Source: Litomosoides sigmodontis (lineage: Eukaryota > Nematoda > Chromadorea > Rhabditida > Onchocercidae). Taken from it: a stretch of DNA of 64,000 bases. The position numbers were made by a program, and so were the translations under genes. Under the pieces are notes generated by a model. That model was not told where the DNA came from, made no database searches, and saw nothing but the letters and a program-made list of their open reading frames with translations. Each line of letters starts with the position of its first letter. Within the stretch, counting starts at the first letter, position 1. Positions 12,315-26,200 of this stretch are shown in pieces. The DNA lies in NCBI GenBank assembly GCA_963070105.1, contig OY718806.1:9257365-9321364 (forward strand). The letters run 5' to 3'.

Positions 12315-14531
12315 ACATGTTTATTCTTCGTTTCTCAATTTTTCAATTTTTTTTTTATTTTCCTTCTCTCATCCTCTCATCATCATTCCTCTTCTTCCAT
12401 TTCACTCATTCAATCATCATTCATTCATTCAAATAAAATAAATAAGTTGCAATGAACGAATTTTTCAAAGCAAAAGAAAAAATTATTTTTTAAATGCTAA
12501 AATTTGCTGATAGATACGTTTATGATAGCCAGTAAATTAGATCAATTTTCTCACAGTAATTAATTAATGTGTGAAATGTAGCAAAATTGAAATTGATTGA
12601 ATGATTCCGTGCTCCCTTTTTTTTCCTTTTTTTCTTTCTGTCCACGATACATGACCATTGAGAATAGCAGCGGTGGCCGCCGTAGAAGCATTTTTCCCCC
12701 ATGCTTTACTTTATGTTACAAAATTTTTGATTGATCATGATATGTATATGACAAGAATTTAAAAATGCAATTGTTAATCATTCGTCTCTGCCAATTCATC
12801 ATGCTCTCCTTCACTCCTTCTTTTGTTTTATACCGCTCCTGTTTCAGCGAGGTCACCAGGGGTCACTACAACATAAAGGATGATGAAAAGTGAAGGAGAA
12901 GGATGAGGTTGCGACAATAAATGATTGCGAAATTTTCGCAAATTTCACTAGTGAACGGAGTAGAAAGGGAAAGGAGAAGTGTTCAGTGAAACCCCAAAAA
13001 AGTTCTCAAAATCAACAATACGTAACTTTTAATTTCAAAAAAAAAATGAAAAAAATCAAAATTTATTTTATTTGTTTGCAAGCAAAAAAAAATTTCATAA
13101 TAAATAAATAACTCGAAGCAATTTCCTAAAATTTTATGAGGAAAACATCAATCACTAGTCTATTAAATTGTAATTAATTTAAACAACAAGCGAAAATTGA
13201 TTAGCTTAAAGATTCTTTTTTCTCCCCGCTATTTCATATTATCCCTTTTTTTTTGCTTTTACTCCTTTTTGACTCTTTTTTTTAAAAAAAAAAAAACGAT
13301 TATCGATTATCGAAAGGTAAGACTATGTAAGGTAATACAAAGTAAGACTAATCTAGCTTGTCATCATTACACTTTAAAATACATTTAAACATACACTAAA
13401 TTGTATTTCAACTATTTTTAATTTGACTGTCATCGAGAGCATCAAATTTCATTTGTAATCAATTACGCCGAAACTTTTCAATTCCATTCTTTCTTAATTT
13501 CAATTAAATTTTCATGCAATTAATCGAATAACATATATTCTCGGATGTTATAAAAATTACAATGCAAATATTTTAATTTGGCATGTAGCTATCAAACAGT
13601 ATCTAGACTGTTTTTGTTTTCGGGAACGGTAGTAATTAATGCATTTATCAAATTTTATATTTTGCAAAACCATTCATGTGCATAATCGATCGGAGATTTT
13701 AGCGCCATCTAAGGAGTGATAAGAATAGGGCTAGTGATAGGTGGTCAAGGCATAGCTTCATGAAAGAAAAAACATCAACAGGGAATTCAAAGCTTTTAAA
13801 ATTCTTCAACAATTTAATGCAAATTAAAATTAGGAATATTTTGACTGTATAATACTTGAACGATTATCCTACTTGTTATTTACATCATTTTTTGACTTCA
13901 TTTTAATTAATGCATGCTATGAATTTGAAAAATTTTTGAAATTACACTGATTTAATTATGTTATGTCATGATCGAGCATTTCCACCACTAACCAGTCGCA
14001 CTGGACAACAATTTTTGAAACTTTAATGTTAAAAAAATTTAGTGAAAAATTAGTGAGAGGTTATATTGGAATAACTTATTGCTGAAAACAATCAGGTGCT
14101 TTTTTTTCTTCCCTCTTCATTCACAGTTTTAAAAGTACAGCGATGATCTGATCTGCAACTGAACTGAAATTGGGAATTTTGCATTAACCTTCCAATTTAA
14201 TCGTCTCTTTTTTTTTTGACCATAAAACTATTCATAGTTATGCGAAAATTTAGTTAGCTTCAAATTTAATTTTTTCCGCTTATTTATTTTTTGAAGCAAT
14301 AAGTTACTAAAATTAAACAATTCATGTAACAATGGGTCATTGGATATTGCATTTCAAAATGATCCCATTGAACTGTTGAAAAAAACAAAAAAAAAAAGGA
14401 ATTTGTAAACAATGAAATTAAGGAAGAATTGAAAATTTCCGAGCCGGTTTCACCATTTCGAGAATTATCTCGCGGAAAAATGGGTGAAAGTGATTGCCAG
14501 CAGATTGATCCAATGTGTTTATGTTGAAACA

Positions 14532-17500
14532 ATGCAATGGACGGTGGTGATGTTATTTCCACTTCTTGCATTTCTTCCTGATTTCATTTACGGATGCATG
14601 CCACAATATCAGGAAGAACTTCAATACCTGGATTATTATCTTGGCATAGAGCCGGATAATGAGGGTCATCTTAGGATTGAAGGTATGATTTTATTAAAAA
14701 TTTTAAAAAAAAAAAGAACAACCCGATTCTCGCAACAAAATAACTATCTTATGAGTTTCCACGCAATGTCTTATGTAATTCGATGAGTAACTGTGAGCTT
14801 TTTTAAAATTTTTTAATAATATTTAATAAGTATAATTTTTCAAAAAAAAATCAAGTTAGACAATTCATTTATTACATTTCAGAGAGTTAAATGTTTGCGT
14901 AATTTTTTTCGCTCATTTAGATGCCACGCTAAAACAATACATTAGCAATTCAATGAAGCTAAACTGTCAATTCACTGAGCCGTGCGCCTGGATGAATGCA
15001 CCTGATGATAATTTGTTAGACACATCGGATTTTTATTTATTTGCTAAAACAAGCGCGAAATTATTTCCACCGCAAGTTCAACCAGGACCGTCTAATCCAC
15101 TAAAAGGTTTTACGTGTGAAAAAAAGATTTAATTCAGTTTTTTAAAGTCAAAAATAGCAGTTAAGTTGTAAAACAAAAAAGCATTTTAAAAATTGCCGTA
15201 ACCAAAGCAAATTTGCGTAGAAAATAATTGTTGTCAAAAAAAGACGACGAGAATTTAAAGGTATTGATAGCACATCATTGAGAGTTTAAGATTTTCAAAC
15301 TAATTGCATTAGTTATAAATTGCAATTGCTAATTGTTCATTTTCAACATAAGTTTTTTGTGAACTTAAATGAATGTCTTTTTTTTTGCAAATAATTTATT
15401 TTTAGGTACAAAATTTGTCCTCGCAGGTAATACAACAACAACACCGCAAAGTGCGGTGCTTATTAGTGCACCAATTGCTTGTCAACGTTCTTCCGGATCA
15501 TTAACATTCCGGTAATTTAGTTAAATGTGGGAAATAAATTAGCTTGCAAATTTTCTTATAAATACAAACAGCTTACATTAGCATTTTGCCTAATCATTTT
15601 TTAAAAGAGAAGGAGAGTGAAAAGTGCATTTTCGGTAAAATTTTGTGCAATAAATAAACTGATATGTGATAGGCCATTCTATATAATTGCATATTAATTT
15701 TAAATAGAAATTTAATTTGCCCATGGAGATTAGAATGTTTCAGATACTGGTTGTACAATGATGCAAAAATTGAAGTATTAATTTTAAAGCCATCTGATCG
15801 ATGGAATCATCTTCAGGTATAAAACAGATGATTTACTCATTCCCTGCTAATGAGTTACCAGTTTTAAGTTTCGAAATTCTCCTTTTCATTTTAAAAAATG
15901 CAAAAGTACTTTTAGGTAATTATACGACCGCGTGCCGAGTGCTACTTCATTCGTGCTTTCAATGATCGTTGCAAAGTTGAAATACCAGAAATTTCACAGC
16001 CATTTCGAATTGGCATTCGTGTGCATAGCTTAAAAGATTCGGCGTTGGGTAGTTTTGGGATGTTGACAGATATTGAGTATGAAGCTGAAGTATGCTTGGA
16101 GCCTAGTGAGTTGATAATTGTTTGTTTTTAGAATTAATTCTCAGTTAAATTATTATAAAAAATATATTTGTAACATTTTTAATAGGAAAGTGATGATCGA
16201 AGATGATTGCATTGTAACCGTTGACAAGTGCATTTGCAAATGCATTCATTGAAGCTCCACACACTCTTTCATTCAATTTACGTTGTAATTTTTAGGAAAC
16301 TTAATTAGCACCTTTTGCAAACTCGTTCGTTGCACACGTGAAAGAGTTAGCAAATTTTCACTGAAATTTAGAGCTATCAACGGTGTTCGGTTCTCGAGCA
16401 GTTCCACCACAGCTTGTCACCTCGTTGCTTTCCGCTGCTGAAATCTCCTGCACCGATTACAACTCAACTTGTCGTTGGTCCAACAGTCTTTCATCATCGG
16501 CCGAGTGGAAGCTCGGATGGCGCCGTCAACGATGGAATGAAATTTTTGGGAAAGCGAGCAGACCAACTGGTAGCTTCTTCTATCAGTACGTCGATTCCGC
16601 CACCAAAAAGCCCTATTCATTATTGCGATCAGCACTTGTTCCATGCACAAATACGATTACAACGCTTACTTTTAGGTTTGTTCCATTTAAAGCTTAATAG
16701 TTACGAAAATTTGTTAAATGATAACACACAAATTAACGAATAATTCAATTAATGAATGGTAGCAAAATTGATGTTTTATTGAAATTCCAACATAATTTAA
16801 TGCTGTGTTGCCATATAATGTAAATGTGATGATTTAAAATTTTTGAAATGATAACAGAAATGATTTTTCGAGCTGATTACTTCTACTAATCGTAAAAGAA
16901 TACATGCACCTATCCATTTATCAAAAATTTAATTATTAGTAGTAACTGTGGACAGGGATACCATCCACCGTATATTTAAATTTTTTGCTAAATTCAATTT
17001 AAATTTGAAATCACTTCTCTCTCCAGATATTGGATACAAGCAGGTACACAAGTTCAAGTTTGCATAGTTACCGCCTCAAACGTGATGAACAGCTGCGTGT
17101 ACCTGAAGGAAGCAGGAATGCCTGGACCGATTAGCATTGATGTTGATGCACCAAGTGAAGAACCTTTTCGGGTACGCCACCAAATCATTCATCCGTCATT
17201 GAATTGATAAAGTTAATACCACTGACAGCTGATAAGATAAGAGGAACTTCATGAAGTTTTCACAAATGATATTCACCTTACAGTATCATCCACATGTACT
17301 GTTGCAAAATAACTGTTATCAAATTCCATTTTACAGTTCGTATTTGAATTGATCAATTTTGATAATTCAACGTTTGGCTTTGTTGTTATTGATGACATAC
17401 AATTCACTGGTTTATTATGTCATGAGGTAACAGTGCCACCCAGTACAACCATCGATCCGTTGCAAATTAAGAAATTTTTCTCACTTCAACCATATTCAAA

Positions 17501-19717
17501 TTTGTTAACTGTAAGTAGATCAAACTTTATCAGTACAGAAATTGATAATGTACGTTAGTAGTGCACTATCTTACGAATAATAGAAAAATTTCAGGGAAAA
17601 TTTTTTTTTTAGTATGAATTTAAATCCGATTACAACGACATCAAAGCAGTTTAATTGTCGTTATCTGTTGATATTCATCCAAGCTTATTGCTTCCCTTTT
17701 GCCGCACTGCAACAGCGGATATTAATTCTGTTGAATTAATTGCTGAAAAAGTCTCTAAGAATTTTTATCTGTTACCTTCAGGACAGTATACCAACATTAA
17801 ATTGTGATTTTAATCGAAACACATGTCCACAGTGGGAAAATGATGGACATTGGTTATTGGGAACAGTTCCATATGATGATTCCTTCACATTGCCTTCCTC
17901 AATAACAGGCTTAAATTTTATATAAAATTTAAAAATTTCCTTTTAATTAAATTACATCTATTTATCAATAATAACTTATCCATTCATTACATCGTATTGA
18001 TAGAAACTTACATCCACGCAAATCTCAACTGTTGAAATTTGCCCGAACACTTTCTCTTCTGAGCGATTATTTTTAGATCGAGTTTCGGTAGCCGTTCTCA
18101 ACAACTCCACAGCTGTACTGCAATCTCGCGAAGTGTCATGCGCTTTGAATGCAAAACTTTTCATTGCATATTTTCGAACGGAAAAAGCTAATGTAAAGGT
18201 GTGCATCGAGAAACGTTGTGTTAGCACCAATGATTCACAGTCTGGTAAATTAAACACTTTTTTTTTTTTAAAAAAAAAAAACATTTTTAATTTATTATTT
18301 GTGGAAGATTGATTTTTTTTTTCCATTTTTGAAATAATTTCTTTATTTTTTTTTCTTTTACTTTATCAATTTCCGGTTGGCTTTCAATGAATGTTCATCG
18401 TAAGAAATCATTTCACATTCGATTAATTGCAAAATCCACCAAGCCCGCTGTTGTTGTAATTCGCAAAATTGAAACAGCTGGTAATTGGTGTCCACTTCCA
18501 ACACTCTCACAGTATGCGTGCAAAAAACTTCACTGCACATTTCGTAGAAGTTTTTGCAGCTATAAAACGGATAAAATTTTATCTGCCAATATTTTATTCA
18601 ACATCGATAAAAAGGGTTAATTTAATGTGTTTTTAAATTAATCAATTAATTTTTATATTTAAATATTTTATTCATTTTTAAAATTTACGAAAGATTTAAC
18701 TTGATTAATAGATTCCTTTTATGATATTGCACTAATTTAATATTGTCGATAATTTTTATTGCTTCACCTTAATTTATTTTGTTCACGAAATGATGCCTAT
18801 CACTAGCGTATTCACATTTAACAGATCAATTTTTGCATTCAATTCCAAAGGCAATATTCCTAAAACTATATTCAATACCATTAAAATTAATTCCAGTATT
18901 TAATTTTATGTTGTAATATGTGCAGGCGCAATAGCAAATATTAGTGAAGGACCTGGTCTAGCGATACTACGATCACCACAATTTAAGCTTTCACGTCCAC
19001 TTGAATTACAAATTGAGGTGAATTTTTCACACTTAATTTTTTTCGTGGTTGTTTTACAATTTTTTTTCTGAACTAAAAAAGTGACAATGCAGTAACGGTG
19101 CAAGGAAAATAAATTTAAAAAGGAAATGTGGTCATCGATTATTTATTCAAAACAATTTTTGATCACATTATACATTTACAATTACTTCACGGAAACTTTC
19201 CAACTGAAAAGTTTTTCACGTCACTTTTGTTTCGATTGTCTTCTTCTTAATTTCAGAAAAAATCTTTTCCAATGAACGATTAAATTAATAAACAAATGTC
19301 TTCCCAATAAAGGACCAGAGAAAAAAATTAATGAACAAAAAAAAAATAGATGAATACTTCGAAATAGAGGAACATAGGCTCTTCCTAAAGTGTATTATTA
19401 ATCTCCTACTTCTTCATACAACACTTACCTAGGCAATTTTAATTCAAATTATTCATCACTTTTAGGTGTATCAATCAACGTTCGGTTCACAGACATTCTT
19501 GTGCGGCGATGATTTTAGCAGCTTATACAACTGTCAACCGATATTAGGCCCAAAAATAGAATCACCAAAAAAGGAAAAAATAATCTTACCGCTTGATCAG
19601 GATGCTCAAAATTTTACAATTGTTGCGGTGCACGATAAATTTATGGAATTTGGAGCAGCGAAATTTATAATTTCAAATATTGAAATATTAGATGAAAATG
19701 GAAAATTACTATGCTAA
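14532..19717 (+). CDS. Secreted multi-MAM-domain protein (735 aa)
   Basis: Thirteen exons join in phase: 14532-14682, 14921-15106, 15406-15511, 15744-15816, 15916-16105, 16372-16675, 17027-17171, 17337-17510, 17782-17908, 18077-18244, 18376-18615, 18926-19017 and 19466-19717. The start ATG opens a signal peptide (MQWTVVMLFPLLAFLPDFIYG). Four degenerate MAM domains follow. Each opens with a C-x(7-8)-C-x-W-like pattern (LNCQFTEPCAW, ISCTDYNSTCRW, LNCDFNRNTCPQW, LHCTFRRSFC). Typical later signatures are LTFRYW, GWLSMNV and VVIDDIQF. MAM domains mediate adhesion or assembly in extracellular proteins. No transmembrane segment or catalytic domain was seen, so it is probably secreted. Intron 9 has a GC donor at 17909, and intron 10 appears to end in CCG rather than AG. 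I do not recognise a named orthologue. Confidence 0.8.
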
Positions 19718-22700
19718 TGTAAATGTTTCCTTTTAACCAATTTTTGATCGCTTTAATTTTCCGATGCAATCCTAGAAAACAGCTACTTGAAGTGTAATTC
19801 CAAACGTTACGAAATAATGACTTACAATGCTATATTATCACAAAAATTTCCTTTCCTGAATTTCAGCCACTCATTCATACTTGTTCAAAAATCACTGCTA
19901 AAAAATTAAGTGTTCCACAATTTCAATTTCTCATTGCATTTTAGCCTTATAATTAATTTATTACTATTTATTAATTTTGCAACTAGCAATTTTCCTTCTT
20001 TCATAACATATGTTCATAACAATAACAGATATTTGTTAATGTGTATATTTGATAATAAGATGAAGTAAAACGAATTTATAATTTCAAATGTAAATTTACT
20101 AAATTTTGTGATGAAATTGAGCAATGATATTTCTTGATGATAAAAGATTCTTTGTGAGAAGATTTCGCAAACAAACAAGAGAATTAGCTGTGTTAGGGAT
20201 AGTTTTTGATTGTAAGCAAATTTGATCTGAACATTTTTCCAATTGTTTAAATTCAGCAATAACATCACAATAACGTTGAGAGATTTAGCACCTCTACGAT
20301 AGAATAGACTTTTGACTTTAGCATAATTAGATTTACAAGGAACAAAAAAATTGCATAAAATAAATTATAAGTTAAAAATAGAACAACTGATCAACGAAAA
20401 AAAAAACTACATTAATATTTGAGAAATTTTACACTTTTTGAAAAAATTTTAAAAAGAAAAAGCATCGAAATTAACCACACGGCAGCACGTGTTATCATGA
20501 AAACAGTAGAAAGAGATTAGTTGATGAAGATAGATGATAATTGAAGAAAAAATATAACCAAAGGCACAATTTGTGGTAAAATTTTGAAATTTTTGTCAAA
20601 AAAGCATAACTAAGAATTCAAATATTGAAAAAAATTTTAACAGTGCACATCGAACAAAATACGATTGACGATAGTTAAAAAGCGAAGTATGAGCAATTCG
20701 TTTTGTTTTTTTGTTTTTTTTTTTTTTAAATGACGGCATTAAAATGCATTTGCTATTTGCGAAAACGATAATTGCAAGAATAATCGTGAAAAGTGGTCAT
20801 CTACTTACAAAATGTTAAATGCAATTTGTTGAGAATTGCGCAACAATTTCTTCAATTCCTTTAAATTAATTTAAAATGAAATCAAAATTTGAGCAATAAC
20901 TTAGAGATGTAGGATTAACTTCCTAATAAGATTGGCAAAAGAAGAAAACAATTTAGTTCATAGAATGAAAATTTTGATTGCCCATCATGCTAAATGAATT
21001 CAACACAAAGGATGAAAAGGTTGAATTCGGCAAAATGAGCAGGTAAATTAAAGTCAAACTTTCACAACTGATAGCGCAGATTGTCGGAGCTTTCACCTAA
21101 TTTTAAGTCTCTTTTTGATTTAGAATAAAATTCTTCCTATCTCCTCTCCTCCACCCACCGCAATTTGTTGGATAAATTCTTGGATGTGGAAGAGCTATAA
21201 AAATCAGTGTGCAACCACAAATTTATTGTGATTAATTCCTAGTTGACTTTTCGTTCACATTTAATGAACACGACAAATCACAATCACTGCAAACATTTAT
21301 GACTTAAAATATTTTGTAAATAAAGTTTGTAAGCATTTTTTTTCAAAAATCAATTGTTTTAATTGTTAAAAATAGAAGAATTATAATTTTTTCTTTTTTA
21401 TCACTCATTTACAAAACGTTTTATTTCTCACCTTCTCTCTCCTCCTCTCTCTCTCTCTCTCTCTCTCTCTCCCTTTTTTCCCCCTGATTCCTTTCAAAAA
21501 GCAAACGAGTGTGTTATATGACCATGTTGGGCGTCAACATGTCGTGCATTATGCATGTCGCAAACTAATCTACCATATTTCCGGTAAACCGTTTAATGGA
21601 AACAAACAAAAAAAACAAAACCATTGAACTTCTTAAATGCATAAAAACGAATTAACCATTCATTGGACAAAACCATAAAAATTTTTGATATAATAAGAGA
21701 GAAAAAAAAAACGCAAAAGGATTGCACCTTCAAAAAGACACATTTCTTTTGGCACATTTTAAAATTTGCACACCTCTTCCTTTTTTCCTCTCAAATATTT
21801 CGTTTAAAATTTCGTTAAAGCGAAAATTAACTGATAGAATTGGAAAAGTAAACTACCAAGTATCGATCGCAATTATTGTTTGAAGTTCCATTTTGGTGTT
21901 TTTTTTTTCTTTAACAAATAGTAAAAGATGAAAAATGCAATTAACTAATCACCAATAGTAAAGTTTTTTCCTGACATATTAAACAGATTTTAAAAATATT
22001 TTCTTAATTTTAAATTTCAAATATTCACAAAAAAATTTAGATATTTCACCAGAAATTAAATTATAAATACATAGGGAAGAAAAAATTAACAGTTAAACAA
22101 ACAAAACAAACAGTCTACTGTGTCAATGACTGCACCATAATGAAAAAGCTTTCGAAAATAACACCGAAATTAAAACGTTAACAACAAAAAAGTGAAATTG
22201 ATAAAAATTTCAAAATAAAAAATTCGAGTAAAACTAGAAAAAACAGTAACTTATTCCAAAAACATAAATGAACACAAGAAAAGTTGAAAGAATTTTCAAC
22301 AAATAGTTTTAAAAACAACAGCTTACTTATTGATATTTCACCTCGTATTGTCCCGGCATGATCGTTTATTTCAAGTTTTTCTAAATTTAAAGCTTACATT
22401 ATTCGCTTCATTTCTCCTTTCAATCATTCATCCTTCTCCAATTGATTCTCCGCTCTTAAAGCCAAATTTGTGTTAGGAAAAAGGTAGCAATGCGAAATAC
22501 CTGTATAATAAGTGCATAAATTTGATGTTTCAAAAGGTTTGATAAACTTAAATATTTTTCTTAAGCTAAGTTTACGTCCATAAATTTTCACTTAACATAA
22601 GGAAACTGATATTAAAATATTTCCTAACTTCCGAATTCACTGTAGACAAAAAAATATTTTATCGCTCGGAAAGCGCAAAAAAAAAGCTGCAGTATGAAAA

Positions 22701-23239
22701 AGTCATGTTACAAAATTTCTATTCATAATAAATTTTACACATTTAAAGGCAGTCAAAGTTGTTTCAAAATATAGCAGGAAAGCAGATAGATGCTATTCAT
22801 GAAGGAAAACTAACTCACATTGCAGGTCAAATAGAATTTTAAAAGTTTGAGCGTTTTAATTTGAACCTAAAATTGCGGATCACTCCGATTTGTTTTGAAT
22901 TTCAGGACAGATTAGATCCTCGTAAATTGTTCCATGTAACAGACAGTTTGAGCCACATGAAACATTTTATATATAGTGAAAAATTAAATCTACCATCTGA
23001 TTGGTCAAATGGTAGATGAAGCAGCAAATCAACAACAATGGAACGCTTACAGTAGTGCATGTTGAAATGAGTTAAACAAGTTGCAATGACTTGATAAAAA
23101 TTCCATTAATTAATAGCTAGACGTAAGGTAATACATTCTAATGATCAGGATGTTACAAAGCAATCCTTGATTTGCTACTGTACCCGATAGTTTTAGCTTG
23201 CAAAAGCTGGAACGTTTATTGTGTTAGTGCTGTAGCCAA
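19718..23239. other. Convergent intergenic region between the MAM gene and FEZF
   Basis: AT-rich DNA between the 3' ends of two genes. No coding exon was recognised. A CT microsatellite lies at about 21432-21473. Nothing else with clear structure was found. Confidence 0.6.
21432..21473. repeat. (CT)n dinucleotide tract
   Basis: A polypyrimidine CT repeat of about 40 bp in intergenic DNA. Confidence 0.9.
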
Positions 23240-26200
23240 TCAGATATCATCTGATGGTCCATTCAATGCTGCAACTTTATGAATCTTACGCATGTGCTTC
23301 TTAAGATCAAAATTACGACAGAAGCCTTTGAAGCAAATTGTGCAGTTGAATGGCTTCTGATCCTGATGTGTATGCATATGAAATGATAGATTGTAGGAGT
23401 GATGAAATGCCTTATCGCACATGTTACATTTGAATTGCTTTTCACTGCTATGCGTCAACTTGTGATTCCTACAGTTTCCACTTTGATAAAATCCTTTACC
23501 ACATAGCTCACATACATATTGCTTATAGCCTAAATAAAAATTTACTAATTATAATTTCAACTCATTAAAATAACATTTGTATACGCATAAATCATTGAAT
23601 TATAAAAAATTTTACAATTTTATAATCGTTCAAATTTCTAACATCATTAAATTCCTGCAGCAAACAATTTGCACACATATTGTTTAAACCATTAATTGTT
23701 ACTTCAAGCAATAAAAAAAAAAACCAAACGAAAATTGAAATAAAAATTTTTCCATGCTGTAAAGTTTCACACATCTTTTCACTTTCAATTTTAATTTATG
23801 AAATTTGATTTGATAGAGTTAGAAAAAAAATTTTTTCAAGCTAACTTTTACAAGCATAAATAAAAATAAATATTTAGGAAAATATTTGCGATAAAAATGC
23901 TAATGCAAGCTAACCTAAATGAATACGACGATGAGTGTTGAGTGTTGATGCACGATTAAATCCTTTACCACAGGTGGAACACTGAAAAGCTACTTACATC
24001 ATCATATTTGTAATGAAAATGGACTTTGCAAAAGCTGTCACTTCTCATCTCCCATATTTCTATCATTCGTTATTAATGCATGCAATAATTAATTATTTCC
24101 GTACACGTCTACCATCTTTTTAATATTTCCCATCTCATTTATGTATTTTTTTACATTCATTATTTAATCAATGAATTGATGCATAAATTGTTTGAAATAA
24201 AAATATGTAAAAAAGAAAGAATGCATTCCTTACAACGTGTGGTCTTTCCTCCGTATGGATAATTTTATGACGACATAATGTTGATGCCTGTCGAAAAGTT
24301 TTACCACAAATCTAAAAATTTTCAATCCATGATAAATTCAAATTTCTTACTTATGCTTTATTGAGAACTGAAAGAATAGCAGTAATACAATTTTCATACC
24401 ATACCATGCTGCAAAACGTTTTGTGTCACTGAAATAAATTTCAATTTATCATGAATAAAAAGCAATTTCATTCTCAGCGTTTTTCTACTAACACTCAAAT
24501 CAGTTGTAACTTCACGCTAGTTGTAAGCAACTAGATACCTTAGATTGTCATTTAAATATAATTTTATCATACATACATAATTTCATCCTTACTAATACTA
24601 ATGCAAATGTTACTATCAAATATATTTTAGCACTGTTTAAAGTTTTATTTAAATAAGTTTCGCATATACTTTCCCTACTAATACAACAGCACCATAAATA
24701 CACGACGTTTTACCACTCATTATCTTGCCAAATATTTAATGAATTATAAAAGTATAAATTGTTCAACACATCTCCTTTCCCTCTTTTACCCTCCCTCTCC
24801 CTCACCCCCCGCAATTGTACTGAGCGATTAGCGTGACGTTACTATTCCTCAACTGCTACGTACGTAGCAGTACTAAGCAAGTACTGTTACGTACGTTACA
24901 ACAGTAATGATTTTATCATGCAAGCAAACTTAACATGTATTTTCATTTTTCTGCACTGTACGAGTAACATATATACCCAACTTCATCATCAATTAATAGA
25001 AAATCAGAAGGGTTTTTACGCCTTTTTTTTTTCGCTAATTAACGTCCACTTCATCATTTTCACAACCATCATCTGAAATTTCTCCTTGCGTAACAAACTT
25101 TCCATATTGAGTTTTTTTTGGAACAAAAAACCGTCCTCTCCTACAGTAACAATTATGTCAATCAATTTGTTTATATAGCTCTATATCATAAATTTTAATA
25201 AATTTGAAAATATTTGATTACGGAAAAACGTTAAAATTAGCAAACTTTCTAAGCTATGTCAAGTAAAATTTACACTATCAACAGTCATATCTATGATTGA
25301 ATCTATCTTCTTTCAACTTTTTTTTCCAGTAATTTGAATTTGATGTAGGAGGGAAATTTGTAACGAACAAAGCACACATTCTAAAAATAAGTAATGCGTT
25401 ACTAAACATGCCACTAAATCCATTTTCATTACATACAGAAATTTCTGTACAAATTAATAAAATTAAAGATGGAAAAATCGCCCTGAAATGAAAAATTCAA
25501 TAAAAGAGATAAGAGAAAAATATAAGGAAAAAGGTAGTTTTAATGCTAATTGCATTTCATTAGATTTCAAGTTAAAAAAAAAAAAGAAAACAGTGTTTCA
25601 GTTTTACTGCTAGAAGACAACAAAACTATTGTTGCCTGAATAACGAGGGTAATCAAATTAGGTTGCACTGAATTAGATTTCATTTTGATGCTACCAGTTA
25701 GTTTCCTCTTTATTAACCTAAAATGAATGTGCTAAAGCAATCCATCACTTTCAATATTACCGATGTTGCGTCATATGCAAAAACTGTTTAAAAAAAAAAA
25801 TCACTTTGCAGTGATATGGCCGAGCTCCAGTATGTACCGGCATATGTCTTGTCAAGTTGTAATTCGCACTGAACATTTTGTCACATTCCGGACATTTAAA
25901 CAATTTCTGCTTTTCGCTATTGCGACAAATCGGCGCTTTTATCTTCTTATCTTCCAAAAGTGAACTTGGTGATTCAAACGTACGATCTTTATCTTGTTTT
26001 TCATCACTTGGTAAGTCTAAAATTCCAACAACTCGATCATCAATTCAACTTTTCTAAAATTCAAATTACACGTCATTGAATCAAAAAAAAAACTTCTGCT
26101 GCAAAATTATCCAGGATTAATGGAGTAAAAAAAAACAGCAAATTAAATGTTAAATACTTTATCAAATAGGTATAACTGTAAAACAGTTATAAAAGCATAA

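Larger units (their letters stand above)
4394..14531. other. 10-kb divergent intergenic region between the NCAM-like and MAM genes
   Basis: No convincing exon was found on either strand. The region is AT-rich, with frequent A and T homopolymers and several simple-repeat blocks: GA-rich at about 5830-5876, the (CCA)n block near 5257, a degenerate minisatellite near 8041-8470, CT near 9959-9978, an AAATG pentamer array near 12023 and GT repeats near 12258. It presumably holds the promoters and distal control elements of both flanking genes, but no specific regulatory site could be supported. Confidence 0.6.

Noticed and set aside
16414..16743. 109-residue frame over MAM exon 6
   Set aside because: Shadow frame; the other frame carries the MAM Cys/Trp pattern and joins in phase on both sides.
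18003..18076. Upstream extension of MAM exon 10 from a TTGATAG acceptor
   Set aside because: It cannot be joined in phase to any donor of the preceding exon; the acceptor at 18076 can.
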